The notes under the pieces are model-generated. The model had not been told where the DNA came from, searched no databases, and was given only the letters and a program-made list of their open reading frames with translations. A stretch of DNA of 59,277 bases from a virus, in the IMG/VR virus record IMGVR_UViG_3300036901_000095, positions 1 through 59,277 of that record; one strand, given 5' to 3'. Shown here piece by piece: positions 33,256 through 41,438 of this stretch (position 1 is the stretch's first letter; each line of letters begins with the position of its first letter). A program made the position numbers and the translations under genes.

Positions 33256-36200
33256 ATGTCAGCAACTGAACGCCAAACCGATCTATTCGCTGGCGAGTTA
33301 TGGACGGTTCTGTATCAGGCGTTCCCCAGCATAAATTTCAACGCGAGCGATCCGGTATCGATAAATCAGGCTCTGCAAAATTATCTGCAAATAAATTATC
33401 CAGAGAACTTTAACGATTGGATTATTAGTTCTGAATTCGTCGCCATCATCGATCTGTTGTCGTGGCTGGCCGGAACGCTGGCGTTCAAAACCGACATCGC
33501 CGCGCGAGAGAATTTTCTCGACACTGCGGAAGCCAAGGAAAGTGTCCTGCGGCTCGCTCGCTTCCTGTCCTACAATCCCAGCCGCTGCCAGACTGCCTCT
33601 GGCATCCTCAAGATCACCGCCGTCAGCACCAACAATGATGTCTACGACAGTTTTGGCAATGACCTCATCAATACCACGATCAACTGGAATGATCCCAACA
33701 ACGCCAACTGGTTTGAACAATTCACTTACGTGATGAACGACGCCTTCGTCACCACCAATCCGTTCGGCGTGCCGTTGAGTCAGGGCACCGTCTCCAGCAT
33801 CGCCACCCAACTGTATCGCGTCAACGGTCTGACCAGCAATGATACTCTGGGATTTTCCTCGACCGTCAGTGGCGTCGCCATGGACTTCGAGGTCTGTGAC
33901 GGTGATTTCCTCAGTGGGGGAACTCTGTTCGAACGTGATCCAAATCCAAACGTCAACGCGTTTCAGTTATATTATCTCAACGACAACAACGGATATTCGA
34001 GCAGCAGAACGGGTTTCTTCCTGCTGTTCAAACAAGGCTCGACACAAAGTCAGACCTTCAATATCTCGATTCCGATTGAAAATCAGTTGCTCAGCATCGC
34101 CGTGCAGAACATCAATCAGACCGATGTCTGGGTGGACACCGTGGATGACAGTGGCAACGTGCTGATCGACTGGACCATGGTTCCGGCGATCTTCAATTCG
34201 AACGTGACCTACAACAGCATTCCGATCAATCAACGAAATATCTTCTCGGTGATCACCGGCACCAATGATCAGATCACCGTCCGGTTCTCCGATGGCCGGT
34301 TCGGCAACGCGCCGTCCGGCAATGTCAAGGTCGCCTACCGAGTATCGAATGGCCTATCCTATCAGATCAAGGCTCAGGAAATCAACAACGTACAATTACC
34401 GGTGCAGTACATCAACAGTGTCACGGGCGCGACCCAGACCTTGACCATCACCTTCGGCTTGTTCGAGGCGGTGTCGAATTCGGCGGCGTCCGAGACCATT
34501 GAATCGATCAGACAACGGGCTCCAAGGGTTTACGGCACGCAGGGTCGCATGGTGTCCGGCGAGGATTACAACGCCTTCCCGCTGTCCACCAATCTGGCGG
34601 TCAAGATCAACGCCGTGAACCGGGTCTATTCCGGCCAGTCGCGCTACATCGATCTGCATGACCCGACCGGCACCTATCAGGATTTGTCGATCTTCGCGGA
34701 AGATGGCATTCTGTTTCGCGAGGCGCGGGACAGTTATTTTGAAATCCCCAGCAGTCTCAATCAGACGAATTCCCAGATCATCTCCGGCTACATTCAACCG
34801 GTCATCACGCAGTATACCATCTCCAATGTGATCCGCGACGTTTTGTTGCAGAACACCAACTATGTGACAAGTACGTTTCCAACCCTTCAATGGTCGGGCG
34901 GCATGATCGATGTGTCCCCGCAAGGACTGATCTGGACCACGTCGAACGCCAATCTGTTTCAGACCACCGGTTGGTTCTCGCAGACGCAGAATCTCATCCA
35001 ACCCGGCAGCATCGTGCAATTCAACATCGCTGGCGTGCCGACCTGGGTGGCCGTCATCGACATCCAGCCGCCGATCAACACGGTGCCGCTCACCGACGCG
35101 GCGGGACCGGTCACCCTCGGCCAGGAGGTTCCCAGTGGTTCGTTGGTGCTGGCCATTCTGCCATCCGCCACGGTGCAACCATCCGCCGTGCTCACCACCG
35201 TGCTGACGCAAATGAACCTGAAGTTATCATATTCATTGTGGTATGATTACTCGAATGGCAACTCGACGAACGGCCCGGTATGGGTGATGAATGCTCCGGC
35301 CAGTGACTTTGGCACGCCGGAGCCCGCCTTGGTCGGCACGCAACTGCAAATCATGAACGTGAATTACATTGGCGGCATCTGGCGCATCACCGCGCAGGGC
35401 CTGAATTACGTGTTCGAGAGCGTTTCTGATGTGGAATGGTTCTTCAATGGCAATACGGCACTGGCTGCGGCCACCGGAGAAGCCGATCTCGATCTCATCC
35501 GGGTGATGCGGATCAATCGCAATTTGAATGACGTTCGGGGCTACGCGTTCAGCAAGGACTACTATTTCACGCAGGATCGGATGTGGTCCTACCCGGATGG
35601 CACCGAGGAAGCACGCCGTTGCGTCGTGCTGTTGAATGACAGCACCGGAGACGGCTATCCGGACGCGCCCGACACCTTGTACGCCGTCATGTCGAGCATC
35701 GAACAGAACAATTATCTGTTCTGGTCGAACGCGGCGAATCCACCCTATGATCTGCCGCTCTACACCGTGGTCATTTACGACACCAACACCTTGTTGCAGG
35801 CGGACAGCACTCAGGTGATTGGCACCGTTGGCTTTCAGGTGACCTCCACCGAGACCTTTCTGAGCGATGAAACATTTTGGGTCTACAATGGCACGATATG
35901 GCAACAGGATTTGAACGCGGTCTACCGCATGGAGCGTGGTCGAGGCCCCAATGTCGGTGCGTCCTGGGTGACCAGAGACGGCGTATTGGTGCCAAGCGGT
36001 GACGAACTTGTTTTCCAATGGAAACATTACGCCGAATCCGATCATCGCATCGATCCGTGTACCACCAACATCATTGATATTTTCGTACTGACCTATTCCT
36101 ATGATAGCGCGATCCGGCAATGGATCACCGCTGGCGCGGTGGTCGCCAACATGCCGACAGCGCCATCGGAGCTTGATCTGAGCATCGCGTTTTCGGCGCT

Positions 36201-36639
36201 CAGCCAGTATCAGATGTTCTCGGACACCATCATCTGGCGACCTGTTAGTTATAAACTCTTGTTCGGCAACGGGGCTGATCCGGAACTGATGGCGCAATTC
36301 AAGGTCGTTCGTCTGGTCAACGCCACGATTTCAGATGGCCAGATTCAGAGCGGCGTGATCACCGCCATCAATACGTTTTTCGCGGTCTCCAACTGGGATT
36401 TTGGCGAGACCTTCTATTACACCGAACTCGCGGCCTATATTCATCAGCAGATGGTTGGCATGATCAGTTCGGTGGTGTTGGTGCCCTTGGCGGCGGACTC
36501 GGCGTTCGGCAATAACTTCGAGACTTCCTGTGATCCGGATGAGATTTTCATTTCGACGGCGACGGTTTCCAATGTGACGATCATCACCTCGAACACGGCG
36601 ACCAATCTGCGGATCAACGCCTCGCCTTTGGGTTCCTGA
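33256..36639 (+). CDS. 6: Baseplate wedge protein gp6-like, very large
   Basis: 1127 residues against 660 in T4. The N-terminus is typical of the family: VSINQALQNYLQINYPENFN, then SSEFVAIIDLLSWLAGTLAF and KTDIAARENFLDTAEAKESV, then RLARFLSYNPSRCQTASGIL. gp6 forms the ring that holds wedges together and drives sheath contraction. The middle (about 480-1000) is a large extra beta-rich part. Late box and ribosome site are clear. The 3' end overlaps the next, leftward gene by 26 bases. Confidence 0.85.
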   Translation: MSATERQTDLFAGELWTVLYQAFPSINFNASDPVSINQALQNYLQINYPENFNDWIISSEFVAIIDLLSWLAGTLAFKTDIAARENFLDTAEAKESVLRLARFLSYNPSRCQTASGILKITAVSTNNDVYDSFGNDLINTTINWNDPNNANWFEQFTYVMNDAFVTTNPFGVPLSQGTVSSIATQLYRVNGLTSNDTLGFSSTVSGVAMDFEVCDGDFLSGGTLFERDPNPNVNAFQLYYLNDNNGYSSSRTGFFLLFKQGSTQSQTFNISIPIENQLLSIAVQNINQTDVWVDTVDDSGNVLIDWTMVPAIFNSNVTYNSIPINQRNIFSVITGTNDQITVRFSDGRFGNAPSGNVKVAYRVSNGLSYQIKAQEINNVQLPVQYINSVTGATQTLTITFGLFEAVSNSAASETIESIRQRAPRVYGTQGRMVSGEDYNAFPLSTNLAVKINAVNRVYSGQSRYIDLHDPTGTYQDLSIFAEDGILFREARDSYFEIPSSLNQTNSQIISGYIQPVITQYTISNVIRDVLLQNTNYVTSTFPTLQWSGGMIDVSPQGLIWTTSNANLFQTTGWFSQTQNLIQPGSIVQFNIAGVPTWVAVIDIQPPINTVPLTDAAGPVTLGQEVPSGSLVLAILPSATVQPSAVLTTVLTQMNLKLSYSLWYDYSNGNSTNGPVWVMNAPASDFGTPEPALVGTQLQIMNVNYIGGIWRITAQGLNYVFESVSDVEWFFNGNTALAAATGEADLDLIRVMRINRNLNDVRGYAFSKDYYFTQDRMWSYPDGTEEARRCVVLLNDSTGDGYPDAPDTLYAVMSSIEQNNYLFWSNAANPPYDLPLYTVVIYDTNTLLQADSTQVIGTVGFQVTSTETFLSDETFWVYNGTIWQQDLNAVYRMERGRGPNVGASWVTRDGVLVPSGDELVFQWKHYAESDHRIDPCTTNIIDIFVLTYSYDSAIRQWITAGAVVANMPTAPSELDLSIAFSALSQYQMFSDTIIWRPVSYKLLFGNGADPELMAQFKVVRLVNATISDGQIQSGVITAINTFFAVSNWDFGETFYYTELAAYIHQQMVGMISSVVLVPLAADSAFGNNFETSCDPDEIFISTATVSNVTIITSNTATNLRINASPLGS

Positions 36640-37111
36640 CTTTTATCTTTTGAATTGACAGGATGGAGGCGGGATTCCAGATGCATCCGCTGGCGCAGTC
36701 CCATGTGAAGTGCCAGGTGAGCAGATTGATCGGACTATCGGTGTATTTTTCCCATGGCGTGATGATCAAACCATCATAGCGTTTGGCTACGTCAACCCAT
36801 GGAAATGGGTGGAACGCCACGTCTTGCAGATTGTCTAGCGTGGTTCCCAGAAATTCGCATACGAATGTCTCGATTTCTTTCACGGTACGCATGATCAACA
36901 CATTGTGACTACGAAACAGACGAATCTCGTAGGCGTGCTTGAATGAGAAATTGGACATCCATCGCAGACTGGTCCCCTTCACATAGTCGGGCCAGGTCAT
37001 GTCCATACTGTCATCGGATACCCACAATCCCCTTGGCTTGTGTTGCCATGGCTGTTGCTCGATCTCGATGATGGGAGGCAGTGGATCGCCCGTGTAGTGG
37101 ACCAGTTTCAT
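36614..37111 (-). CDS. Conserved-looking phage protein, weak ADP-ribosyltransferase-like pattern
   Basis: 165 residues from ATG 37111. It opens MKLVHYTGDPLPPIIEIEQQ, then has KPRGLWVSDDSMDMTWPDYV, YEIRLFRSHNVLIM, YDGLIITPW and ends WDCASGCIWNP. The HYTG...GLWVS layout recalls the H-Y and G-L-Y/W blocks of ADP-ribosyltransferases, but catalytic residues are not certain. Last gene of a long leftward operon, overlapping the upstream stop as ATGA. Confidence 0.55.
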   Translation of the reverse strand: MKLVHYTGDPLPPIIEIEQQPWQHKPRGLWVSDDSMDMTWPDYVKGTSLRWMSNFSFKHAYEIRLFRSHNVLIMRTVKEIETFVCEFLGTTLDNLQDVAFHPFPWVDVAKRYDGLIITPWEKYTDSPINLLTWHFTWDCASGCIWNPASILSIQKIKVRNPKARR

Positions 37112-37461
37112 AGAACGCGGTGGTTCCAATCCTCGGAGGTCATGCTCGGAAGACCAAGAAATCCTTTCACCCCAATGCCTTCGACGAACTTTCCATCGCG
37201 AATCAGACGGGCGATCCGCGCGTGATCGGTCATGGCGTCGGCTTCCGAGGTATGCGGGGCATGATAGCGACCCTCGGTGCCGATCTCTCGAAACACCATG
37301 ACTTCGTAAGGCCATGGGGACGTGTCGGCGAAATCGGAATCCTTGATCAGGCTACCAAGCGGTTGATAATCACTGCCGCCACCGGAGAGGGTGCGGATGG
37401 TGCTGATGTTCCAGGTGCCTTGCGGGCCGGTCACGGTCTCATATTTTAGTTGATCACTCAT
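37108..37461 (-). CDS. Unknown protein
   Basis: 117 residues from ATG 37461 with GGAGA 8 bases upstream. The sequence is mixed alpha/beta (MSDQLKYETVTGPQGTWNIS ... DGKFVEGIGVKGFLGLPSMT). No family is recognised. It is coupled to its downstream neighbour by overlapping codons. Confidence 0.6.
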   Translation of the reverse strand: MSDQLKYETVTGPQGTWNISTIRTLSGGGSDYQPLGSLIKDSDFADTSPWPYEVMVFREIGTEGRYHAPHTSEADAMTDHARIARLIRDGKFVEGIGVKGFLGLPSMTSEDWNHRVL

Positions 37462-37508
37462 GTTCACATTCTCCGTGAGCGGCAGACTATCTTATCTGTT
37501 GGTCGGCA

Positions 37509-38168
37509 TCAACGCGACAGGGCTTCCGCCGCGTTTTTCATCAGCATCCCACGACCGCCCAAGGTCGCCATGATGGCCTGGTCATGGCTGTCATCATCGA
37601 AATCGAGCGTCATCCTCGCCCAGTCCATGAAATCATCGATCTTGCCATTGGCGGCGTCCTGCAACACGCGCCGGTCGTCCGGACTGCGCGACAGCAAGAG
37701 GAACACGGACTTGAGATCATACGCCTGTTGCTTATTGAGAACGTCCTGGGCGGGTGCCTCAGGCTCGTCATCCGGTATCTCGAAGATCGCGTAGTCTTCG
37801 GGCGTCAGGCTCCTGGCGTAGGCCACCAGCTTGTTCACGGCAGTGCCTTCGATGTCATCGTGCTCGCCGATCATGACCAGGCGGATTTCGTTGGTGATTC
37901 CGTAAATGACGATTGCTTTGCCATGGATCAGATGGACCCTGCGCAGGTTCAGGCGGCTGTCGCGCCAGATATTTCCGGCCAGCTTGGCGTCCTTGTTGCC
38001 GTACGGTTCTTCCACACGGGCGGTCTCACGGAACAACAAGAAATCCTTCAGGTTATTCTTGAAGGACGTGTACTTTTTGGCGAATTTGGGATATTCTTTG
38101 AAAAAGCGTTGGGTGGCGACGACAAGGCGTTTCTGTCCGTCTTCCTCGAATAATTCACTCAGGTTCAT
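37509..38168 (-). CDS. RelE/ParE-superfamily toxin-like protein with Alt-like N-terminus
   Basis: 219 residues. The start MNLSELFEEDG resembles T4 Alt (MELITELFDED), whose N-terminus targets it into the prohead and is removed by the head protease. Residues about 12-115 follow the RelE/ParE pattern: helices RLVVATQRFFKEYPKFAKKY, then RRVHLIHGKAIVIYG and RLVMIGEHDDIEG, the fold of mRNA interferases. A helical C-terminal part follows. It lies downstream of a HigA-like antitoxin in the same operon. Toxin activity and packaging are both inference. Confidence 0.55.
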   Translation of the reverse strand: MNLSELFEEDGQKRLVVATQRFFKEYPKFAKKYTSFKNNLKDFLLFRETARVEEPYGNKDAKLAGNIWRDSRLNLRRVHLIHGKAIVIYGITNEIRLVMIGEHDDIEGTAVNKLVAYARSLTPEDYAIFEIPDDEPEAPAQDVLNKQQAYDLKSVFLLLSRSPDDRRVLQDAANGKIDDFMDWARMTLDFDDDSHDQAIMATLGGRGMLMKNAAEALSR

Positions 38169-38328
38169 CGGGCAGGGAATCCAACTTGCGCATGAAGGAT
38201 TCCACGGTGAACTTTTGCTCAGTACCCTCGGTGAGGGTCTCCTGCGCCGCCTCGCGAGCGAGCTTCTGTTCATTGACCTTGCGGCGAATGTCCATGAAGC
38301 GTGCGACGGTGAATCTCCTAAGTGCCAT
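38155..38328 (-). CDS. Unknown small basic protein
   Basis: 57 residues, MALRRFTVARFMDIRRKVNE followed by a charged helix and an acidic end (SLPDEPE). It overlaps the start of the RelE-like gene by 14 bases and the stop of the upstream gene, so it is clearly part of the operon. Function unknown; it could bind the neighbour. Confidence 0.6.
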   Translation of the reverse strand: MALRRFTVARFMDIRRKVNEQKLAREAAQETLTEGTEQKFTVESFMRKLDSLPDEPE

Positions 38329-38608
38329 GTGAAATGCCTTTCTGATATTTAGTTGCTTCGTGCAGCTTGATCGCCATTTTGAGGGTGACTGGAATCTCGG
38401 CCTTCATGTTTCCGTGGAACGCCCGGATCGCTGTGCCGAGGTCGTCCAGCTTATTCCTGAAATGCGCCCGCAGCAGCCAGACATTCTCCCTGCCGTCGAT
38501 GGTCGACGTTTCCTGTGGGTCGGTCAGACCGAGACGCTTGGCGAGCGTGAATTGAACCTCCGGGGCCAGTCGTCTGAATTGCGCGCCGAGGGCGGCGTGA
38601 TTACTCAT
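38318..38608 (-). CDS. Unknown protein next to the HigA-like gene
   Basis: 96 residues from ATG 38608, overlapping the HigA stop. Helical and basic (AALGAQFRRLAPEVQFTLAK; NVWLLRAHFRNKLDDLGTAI). No toxin family is recognised, though this is the usual place of a toxin or antitoxin partner. Confidence 0.6.
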   Translation of the reverse strand: MSNHAALGAQFRRLAPEVQFTLAKRLGLTDPQETSTIDGRENVWLLRAHFRNKLDDLGTAIRAFHGNMKAEIPVTLKMAIKLHEATKYQKGISHGT

Positions 38609-38907
38609 TCGGTTTTCGGCTTGACGAGAACGCGGATCGGCGAACCAAACTCGATGCCTCGATACGCGTCCCACAGGTCGTACTGACGTTGCAGATTGAG
38701 CCAGAATTCCGCCGATGAACTCAATGCCTTGGCGAGACGCAACGCCATGTCCGTGGTGATGTTGCGCTTGGCATTGACGATCTGATTGACCGAATAGCGC
38801 GACACGTTGAGGGCGTCGGCCAGCGTCTCCTGCGTGATATCGTTATCCGTCAGCGCCTTCCGCAGCACCTCGCCGGGATGGATTGGTGGGGGCGCGATCT
38901 TATTCAT
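38605..38907 (-). CDS. higA: HigA-family HTH antitoxin-like regulator
   Basis: 100 residues with the HigA/XRE signature: IHPGEVLRKAL, DITQETLADALNVSRYSVNQ (recognition helix), AKRNITTDMALRLAKAL and SSAEFWLNLQRQYDLWDAYR. HigA proteins bind their own operator and neutralise RelE-like HigB toxins. Here a RelE-like protein is encoded two genes downstream. It might also shield the phage from a host HigB toxin. The family call is firm, the role is inferred. Confidence 0.85.
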   Translation of the reverse strand: MNKIAPPPIHPGEVLRKALTDNDITQETLADALNVSRYSVNQIVNAKRNITTDMALRLAKALSSSAEFWLNLQRQYDLWDAYRGIEFGSPIRVLVKPKTE

Positions 38908-39155
38908 ATCACCGGCCCATCAGTGAATCCCTCGGCCTGTCCATTGACCGTGACCATGTGGGTATCCCAGCCGATCCGGTCATCGCGACCATAGGGCTCG
39001 ACCTTGACCGTCTCCGGCGTCACCGTGCCGTCCAGCGTCGGCCAGTGCGACCGGCTCTCGCGGATGACTTCCAGCAGATGGGCGAAATCACGGACTTCTT
39101 TGACCGTGGCCATGGAGTCCGCGAGCGTGCCCTTATGTTCGCGATACAGCATCAT
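38904..39155 (-). CDS. Unknown protein
   Basis: 83 residues from ATG 39155 with AGAGGAA as ribosome site (MMLYREHKGTLADSMATVKE ... QAEGFTDGPVI). Its stop overlaps the HigA start. No family is recognised. Confidence 0.6.
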   Translation of the reverse strand: MMLYREHKGTLADSMATVKEVRDFAHLLEVIRESRSHWPTLDGTVTPETVKVEPYGRDDRIGWDTHMVTVNGQAEGFTDGPVI

Positions 39156-39322
39156 TTCCTCTTGGCATCGACGATGGCTTGCTCATACATTCCCTGTTTC
39201 ATGATGGCGGGCATGTTCGCCTTCACGTCCTCGGGGATTTCCAACGCGTCTCGCGGAACACCGGCTTGGACGGCTTCCCAGTACCATTCCGCGTATTTTT
39301 TCGTGGTGAGGTCCCATGCTTC
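39152..39322 (-). pseudogene. In-frame continuation after an amber codon, no own start
   Basis: Directly after the TAG at 39323 the same frame continues for 56 codons (EAWDLTTKKYAEWYWEAVQA ...) to a TGA that overlaps the next ATG. It reads as real protein but its first ATG comes only 36 codons in. Together with the upstream 39 residues it would make a 96-residue protein if TAG were read through. Either a recent nonsense mutation or readthrough. Confidence 0.5.
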
Positions 39323-39442
39323 CTAGCGCACCTTGGCACCGAACCGGTGACCGCCCAGATGCGCATCAGCGGCAGCGGCGAGCAGGCCAGCCAAGAGAGA
39401 CAGGACGGCGTATTCCTCGGTCATCTCTCGGTCTTCTGGCAT
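39323..39442 (-). CDS. Short protein ending at amber codon, probably truncated
   Basis: 39 residues: MPEDREMTEEYAVLSLLAGL, then LAAAADAHLGGHRFGAKVR and TAG. The Ala/Leu stretch is helical. The coding signal continues past the stop in the same frame, so the gene was probably longer. GGGGAG lies 12 bases before the ATG. Confidence 0.5.
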   Translation of the reverse strand: MPEDREMTEEYAVLSLLAGLLAAAADAHLGGHRFGAKVR

Positions 39443-39451
39443 TGCGTGTCG

Positions 39452-39997
39452 TTACTCCCCTGATTTGGCGTGGTGATCGAGCCGCATAGTCGTCCACATT
39501 TCCGCGAAGAATGCCTCCATCTGTCGAACGCTTTCCCCATGCGACACCATCTCGACGTTGAACGTCAAGTCGCCGCGTTTCAACTGAACCAATGGCGCGA
39601 ACAAATCCAGCGTCCCATATTCGCCATGCAGCGGTCGAGGCGGAATGACCGAGTGCGTGATGGTGATGAAGTAGCGGATTCCGTCATCATCGGCGAGTCG
39701 CTTCTGATAGGACCCACGATACCAATCGCCCATCCGGCTCGCCGCGTGCGGATCGCTAATTTGCTTATAACGGGCGGCGAGCAGCGTTTCAACGCTCATC
39801 GGTTCCGGCTTCGCGGCCACCTCATATTCCGCGAGGACTTTCTCCGCGCAATGATCCTCCCAAGTCTTGACATCGAACGCAGTCATGCTCGCCAACGCGT
39901 CGTCTTGCAGAACGACCGTCTTGGCGAACCGCTCATTCAGGATCGCGAGGTCACGAACGCTGTAGCCCTCGGTATTGTCCTTGGTGAAGCGTGTCAT
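39452..39997 (-). CDS. Unknown protein
   Basis: 181 residues from ATG 39997, which has AAGGAGGG 5 bases upstream. Alpha/beta mix: LAILNERFAKTVVLQDDALA near the start, a beta region (GIRYFITITHSVIPPRPLHG) and ESVRQMEAFFAEMWTTMRLD at the end. No family is recognised. Confidence 0.65.
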   Translation of the reverse strand: MTRFTKDNTEGYSVRDLAILNERFAKTVVLQDDALASMTAFDVKTWEDHCAEKVLAEYEVAAKPEPMSVETLLAARYKQISDPHAASRMGDWYRGSYQKRLADDDGIRYFITITHSVIPPRPLHGEYGTLDLFAPLVQLKRGDLTFNVEMVSHGESVRQMEAFFAEMWTTMRLDHHAKSGE

Positions 39998-40353
39998 CAA
40001 CCCTCCTTGAAATTCTTCCGCCAGTCCTGGCTGACCCACTCCATCCGGTTGAGCCACCCGGTCTCCACTTCGATGTCCCGGTAGCGGCACTCGGTGACGG
40101 GACCGTGCTTGGAGAAGGTGGCGACGATGCTGTCCAGATATTCCTCGCGGATCGCTTCCATTCCGGTGATGGTAAAGTGATACATCATCGTCGAGCCGCC
40201 GTGCATGTTCGGCAAATAGTATTTCTCGCCCCACGCCATCTTCAGGCCCAGACTTGGCGCGTGCAATCCGCCGATGACCCGCTGAAGCTCATCATTGCCA
40301 TTGAGATCGAACGGCAGGCTGCCTTTGACGAAAACTTCCTTCACATTGCTCAT
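39997..40353 (-). CDS. Unknown protein
   Basis: 118 residues from ATG 40353 with GAGGG 7 bases upstream. MSNVKEVFVKGSLPFDLNGN is followed by beta strands and TGWLNRMEWVSQDWRKNFKE. The stop overlaps the next start. No family is recognised. Confidence 0.65.
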   Translation of the reverse strand: MSNVKEVFVKGSLPFDLNGNDELQRVIGGLHAPSLGLKMAWGEKYYLPNMHGGSTMMYHFTITGMEAIREEYLDSIVATFSKHGPVTECRYRDIEVETGWLNRMEWVSQDWRKNFKEG

Positions 40354-40529
40354 GCGCCAGCCCTCAGACGCCGCATAGTCGTCCGCGCTCTCTTGCTGGC
40401 TTTCGACGGCAGCTTGAGCCAAGAATTGTGCGTCGCGTTTCCCGAATACAGGAACCATCCACGTCCGGACGGAACGTCGGCGACTGGCAGCCACGCGGCC
40501 AACAGGCCAGGGAAGCGAACGGATTTCAT
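40350..40529 (-). CDS. Small basic protein, first gene of the early leftward operon
   Basis: 59 residues from ATG 40529, with AAGGA 7 bases upstream. MKSVRFPGLLAAWLPVADVP is followed by a very basic tail (KLPSKASKRARTTMRRLRAG). It may bind nucleic acid. A host-type promoter lies directly upstream. Confidence 0.55.
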   Translation of the reverse strand: MKSVRFPGLLAAWLPVADVPSGRGWFLYSGNATHNSWLKLPSKASKRARTTMRRLRAGA

Positions 40530-40558
40530 AACCATGTCCTTACGCGATTGCATGACAC

Positions 40559-40587
40559 AGGAATACCATGGAATCGGGTTTTGTCAA
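40559..40587 (-). promoter_or_regulatory. Sigma-70-type promoter of the leftward operon 40.5-36.6 kb
   Basis: Perfect TTGACA (40582-40587) and TATTCC (40559-40564) 17 bases apart on the minus strand. The -10 box is weak, the -35 is ideal. Confidence 0.5.
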
Positions 40588-40626
40588 GATTCTCAGGGAG
40601 AGAAATGTTTGAATAGATGGATGGCC

Positions 40627-40634
40627 GATAAATA
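40627..40634 (+). promoter_or_regulatory. T4-type late promoter box GATAAATA
   Basis: GATAAATA lies 27 bases before ATG 40662 of a rightward gene with a prohead-type N-terminus. It diverges from the early promoter of the leftward operon. Confidence 0.6.
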
Positions 40635-40661
40635 AGCCAATGAATGAACCGAGGTCGTCCA

Positions 40662-41438
40662 ATGGACTTTAAACAGTATATCACGGAATCGCAAAAGCAG
40701 TATCATCTTCGTCTTAAAACCATTGTTCCATTGGACGATGAGGCGATGGACAAGATCGAAATGATGGTCGCCAAATATCAGCCCATCACGATCTCCCGGC
40801 CAAAGAAGACGATGATGCAACGCCAGCCGCTGGATTTCCCCAACGTGGATCATGCCGAGGTCTACATCCTCGACATGACCTTCGCGCTACCCATCGCGCC
40901 ACATATCCTGCGCGCCGACATGCGCAAGGTGCTCGACGCCCCGGAGAATTACGTGTTCGTCCGTACCCGCAGTGAGCCAGGTGAAATCCAGACCCAAATC
41001 CTCAACGCCATCAGCGACATCACCGCCGAAGCCGAGACCAAGGGCTTCACTGTCGTGGCCATGCTCGATGACCCTGACTACAATGAAGGTCTGACGTTTC
41101 CCAATATGTATGGCACGGACTACAATGAATCCCTGTTGGGATATCTTGGTCAGGTCGAGCAGGATCGCAAGGACGCCATCGCGCGCATTCCGACGAGTTA
41201 TTTCAACTGGCTCGATCTGCCGGATCGCAAGGATCAGGAGCCGGTGCAAGATGACGCGAATTATAATGCCGACATCGAGGGCGCTCCCTACAATGGGAAG
41301 TCATCGCCCAAGAAACTGGAAGTTGACTTCAGTATATTTGGCAATTTCGATCCGGAGAGCGGAGAAATTCGTCGGACGTACAAGGACAAAAGTGGTAAGA
41401 AGGTCGTATTGACCCGCAAGTTGAAGGACGCAGAATAA
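40662..41438 (+). CDS. Phage protein with prohead-targeting-like N-terminus
   Basis: 258 residues. MDFKQYITESQKQYHLRLKT resembles the peptide MKTYQEFI(T/A)E that sends T4 internal proteins into the prohead; ITE fits the head-protease rule (I/L-x-E). The folded part has PLDFPNVDHAEVYILDMTFA and PHILRADMRKVLDAPENYVF. GAGGT precedes the ATG. It opens a late operon with two more proteins of this kind. An internal head or capsid-associated role is inferred. Confidence 0.55.
   Translation: MDFKQYITESQKQYHLRLKTIVPLDDEAMDKIEMMVAKYQPITISRPKKTMMQRQPLDFPNVDHAEVYILDMTFALPIAPHILRADMRKVLDAPENYVFVRTRSEPGEIQTQILNAISDITAEAETKGFTVVAMLDDPDYNEGLTFPNMYGTDYNESLLGYLGQVEQDRKDAIARIPTSYFNWLDLPDRKDQEPVQDDANYNADIEGAPYNGKSSPKKLEVDFSIFGNFDPESGEIRRTYKDKSGKKVVLTRKLKDAE

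Noticed and set aside
34396-35211. Long leftward open frame inside the gp6 gene
   Set aside because: It is antisense to an unmistakable gp6 protein, has no ribosome site, and its Arg/Gly/His-rich translation is typical of a shadow frame in GC-rich coding DNA.
35233-36297. Second long leftward open frame in gp6
   Set aside because: Same reasons: antisense to gp6, no start signals and shadow-like composition.
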